Shown: one piece after another, positions 61,752 through 64,000 of the stretch
Layout of the letters: each line of letters begins with the position of its first letter
How positions within the stretch are numbered: position 1 is the first letter of the stretch
Assembly: GCA_942492055.1 (NCBI GenBank)
Contig: CALODP010000016.1
Coordinates: 49,209-113,208, forward strand
Reading direction: 5' to 3'
Origin: CALODP01 sp942492055
GTDB lineage: Bacteria > Bacteroidota > Ignavibacteria > Ignavibacteriales > Melioribacteraceae
DNA length: 64,000 bases
Position numbers and translations under genes: made by a program
The notes under the pieces: model-generated
The model's database searches: none
What the model was told of the DNA's origin: nothing
The model's input: the letters and a program-made list of their open reading frames with translations, nothing else

Positions 61752-63255
61752 ATGAATAGTGACACCTTTCGGAAACTAAGAACATGGCGAATCGGCTTCC
61801 AGAAAAAGATAGCCGCTTTGTCTATGTCGGAGTTTACCCTCTTCTCCTTTTTTTCTATTATCACAGGGGCTATTGTAGGATTAGCCGCAGTCTCTTTCCA
61901 CGAAGCAATCGGTTTATTAACCGAACTTTTCTTTGATCACGGAACAAAAGTTTTTTACTTCCTGGGTGGAGGCGCAATAATCATAATACCGGTAATAGGT
62001 ATGCTTATCCAGGCCCTTATGACAAAGGCTTCCCCAAAGACCGCAAAGAAAAAAGGAGTTTCCGAAGTTATAAAAGCGGTAGCCATCAGAGGTGGTTACA
62101 TTCCATTCCGCACAACTCTTTTCCACTTCATCGCGCCGGCAATTTGTATGGGATCCGGTGGTACTGTTGGTCCCGAGGGTCCGGCGGCACAGATAGGCGG
62201 AGGAATGGCCAGTAAATTCGGGCAACTATTCGGTCTGTCCGATTCGCGTAGAAGAATGTTCACCGCGGCCGGAGCCGGAGCCGCAATATCGGCGGTATTC
62301 AACACTCCTCTCGGCGGTATATTTTTCGCTTTGGAAATTGTACTCCTTAACGATTTCCAAACAGCTACATTCTCTGCTCTTATTCTTTCATCCGTTACCG
62401 CAAGCGCAATCTCAAGAATCTTTTTAGGCAACTCACCGGCATTTGTTTTTAGTACTCCTTCGATAGGTCCTTATTCACAATTTTATTTATTCGCAATTCT
62501 GGGACTTCTGGCAGGCTTACTATCCATAGCCTATTTGAAATATTCCGCTACCGTAGGAAAGACTTTCGGGAATGCCTTTTTCAAACGAATCCCCAGATGG
62601 GCTTTGATGGCCGGAGTTGGTTTGATAGTTGGTGTTTGCGGATTCTTTTTTAAGGATATTCTCGGAATCGGTTATCCGGCAATAAATAAAATATTAGCCA
62701 GTTCAATTACCTGGGAAATGGCAGCTATCCTGTTGGTTCTCAAATTTTTGCTTGTTCCTCTTATTCTTAATTCCGGTGGATTCGGTGGCGTTTTCGCCCC
62801 GTCATTATTTATCGGCGCGGGCTTCGGATATCTTTACGCCCTCGCGGTAAGTTATTTCTGGGGAATTGATATAGACACAACCACTTATGTTCTGGTTGGA
62901 ATGGGAGCAATGCTTGGAGGAATAAATTCTATTCCTATCTCCTCGATATTAATTATTTTCGAGATGACCAAGGACTACACATTCATTCTCCCATTGATGC
63001 TAGCGGTAGTCTTGAGCACAACCATAGTTCAGTTAGTAATGAAAGGGGCAGAACACGTTAAGCATCTTGAAAAAGAAGGTTATCATATCTCTAGCGGAAG
63101 AGACCAAAACATTTTGAGAAACATTCTCGTCCGCGACGCAATGAAAGATGATGTAAATACAGTTTCCGAAACCTCACCTCTAAGTAAACTCATTAGCAAA
63201 CTTTTAGAAAGTCCTCATAGCACGGTTTATACTACCAACCAAAATGGTGAATTGA
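61752..63255 (+). CDS. ClC-type chloride channel/transporter, C-terminus lost at a sequence junction
   Basis: About 500 residues remain from the ATG giving MNSDTFRKLRTWR. Ten or more membrane segments; ion-pathway motifs GSGGTVGPEGPAAQIGGGMA near residue 133 with the gating Glu in GPEGP, FNTPLGGIFFALEIV, and NSGGFGGVFAPSLFIGA. A CBS domain begins near residue 470 (VRDAMKDDVNTVSETSPLSK) but after TVYTTNQNGEL the frame enters unrelated, GC-richer DNA and stops at 63290. The missing part would hold the rest of the first CBS motif and the second. The break is therefore a junction, not a natural C-terminus. Confidence 0.9.
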
Positions 63256-64000
63256 CCGTTTCCATTGGACGGCGTCCCTGGTTGCGATAACCACGATGAG
63301 GCCGGTCGTGGTTGTACTCATGGAGCCAGGCGTCCGATCTTTTTGCAGCGCGTCCACCGATTCATAGAGCTTCTTTCTAAACGCCGTTCTGAAGAACTCA
63401 TCAAGAACGGTGCGGTTGAAACGTTCAACAAAGCCATTGGTTCTTGGCGTGGCCACCTTGGTGGTACGATGCTCGATATCGTTTAGCTCTAAAAAGATTT
63501 CGTACATGTGAATCGTGGGACGGCCCTTATACTCGGTACCGTTGTCAGTGAGGATCGCTTCGATAGTTAAGCCATGGCTCTCGTAAAAGGGCAGCACCCG
63601 GTCGTAAAGAACGTCAGCGGCGGTTTCCTGACGCTTGCTCGTGTAAAGCTTGCCAAAGGCCAGGCTGCCATAGGTATCAACCACGGCCTGAAGGTATATC
63701 CGGCCGATGCCTTTCAAGCGCCCCACATAAAACGTGTCCTGACACAGCAGATAGCCCGGATATTCGCTTTTCACATGGCGCTCAGCAAACTCAGGGTTGG
63801 CCTTCTCAAGTAGTTTGATCTGCTGCTCGGTGAGCTTAAAGCCTTTTATCATGACTTTTTCCTCCAGGCGCAGCAGGCGCTTGTATTTATTCTCCAGGCC
63901 CTCTTTGAGCCACACATTGCGAACGCTGGTCGGGCATACCGACAGCCCCTCAAGGGCCAGCTGATCAGCAATACGTTGCTGACCAAAGGCGGGGTGCTCA
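63250..64000 (-). mobile_element. IS481-type transposase fragment, frameshifted and open at the window edge
   Basis: The frame enters from the right edge (EHPAFGQQRIADQLALEGLS) with helix-turn-helix and then a DDE integrase core: CQDTFYVGRLKGIGRIYLQA with the first Asp, LTDNGTEYKGR with the second, and the Glu in PRTNGFVERFNRTV. After VDALQKD a one-base loss near 63334 changes frame; the other frame continues correctly as DAWLHEYNHDRPHRGY, then RRPMETVNS, and runs into ClC sequence with no stop and no terminal inverted repeat. Base composition is about 54% GC, far above the rest, and resembles proteobacterial DNA. Confidence 0.85.

Overview
The window looks like a low-GC (roughly 38-40%) chromosomal contig from the Bacteroidota/Chlorobiota/Ignavibacteriota side of the FCB group. 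The evidence is a textbook C-terminal type IX secretion sorting domain (YPNPFNPTTTISY ... GVYFYSI) on a large secreted protein, S46 and DPP III peptidases, a complete o-succinylbenzoate-type menaquinone cluster, many Sec signals ending in AQ, and GGAG ribosome sites. The species cannot be named from the sequence alone.

Layout. (1) 1-11.6 kb: the right part of a tailed prophage (or related tail module), all on the plus strand: holin-like and coiled-coil membrane proteins, putative tail tube protein, a tail chaperone pair that looks joined by -1 frameshifting, tape measure, distal tail protein, a 1253-residue tail fibre with a signal peptide, a small exported coiled-coil protein, and a terminator. 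(2) 11.8-16.5 kb: purM, a TatD nuclease fused to a radical SAM domain, a PBP4-type DacB and prmA, facing a MarR regulator that has an inverted repeat upstream. (3) 17.5-26.3 kb: menF-menD-menH-menB-menA-menC-menE with a convergent hotdog thioesterase, enough to go from chorismate to demethylmenaquinone apart from polyprenyl supply; the final methylase is not here. (4) 26.4-36 kb: a MORN-like repeat protein, a non-coding stretch with a degenerate 21-bp periodic array, then minus-strand aroE, a TPR protein, a galactokinase-like pseudoenzyme, and an operon of tryptophanase, a DUF4905-like protein, AMMECR1 and MEMO. (5) 36-47 kb: Yip1-like membrane protein, priA, LD-carboxypeptidase, DPP III, a second 21-bp array, a tricorn-like protease and a methyltransferase. 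(6) 47-61.7 kb: envelope and peptide-use genes: two duplicated outer-membrane barrels (one decayed), a type IX secreted papain-like protease, S46 dipeptidyl peptidase, an APC permease fused to EIIA and TrkA-C domains, a lone receiver domain, an outer-membrane protein and an amidohydrolase lipoprotein. Secreted proteases, dipeptidyl peptidases, amino-acid permease and tryptophanase together suggest an organism that feeds on peptides. (7) 61.7-64 kb: a ClC channel whose CBS region runs abruptly into a GC-richer IS481-type transposase, probably a misassembly or a damaged insertion.

The least explained structures are the two intergenic arrays of degenerate 21-bp units (27.92-28.19 kb and 42.84-43.03 kb). 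Both keep strict 21-bp phase and, read on opposite strands, share an AGTYR-like core.
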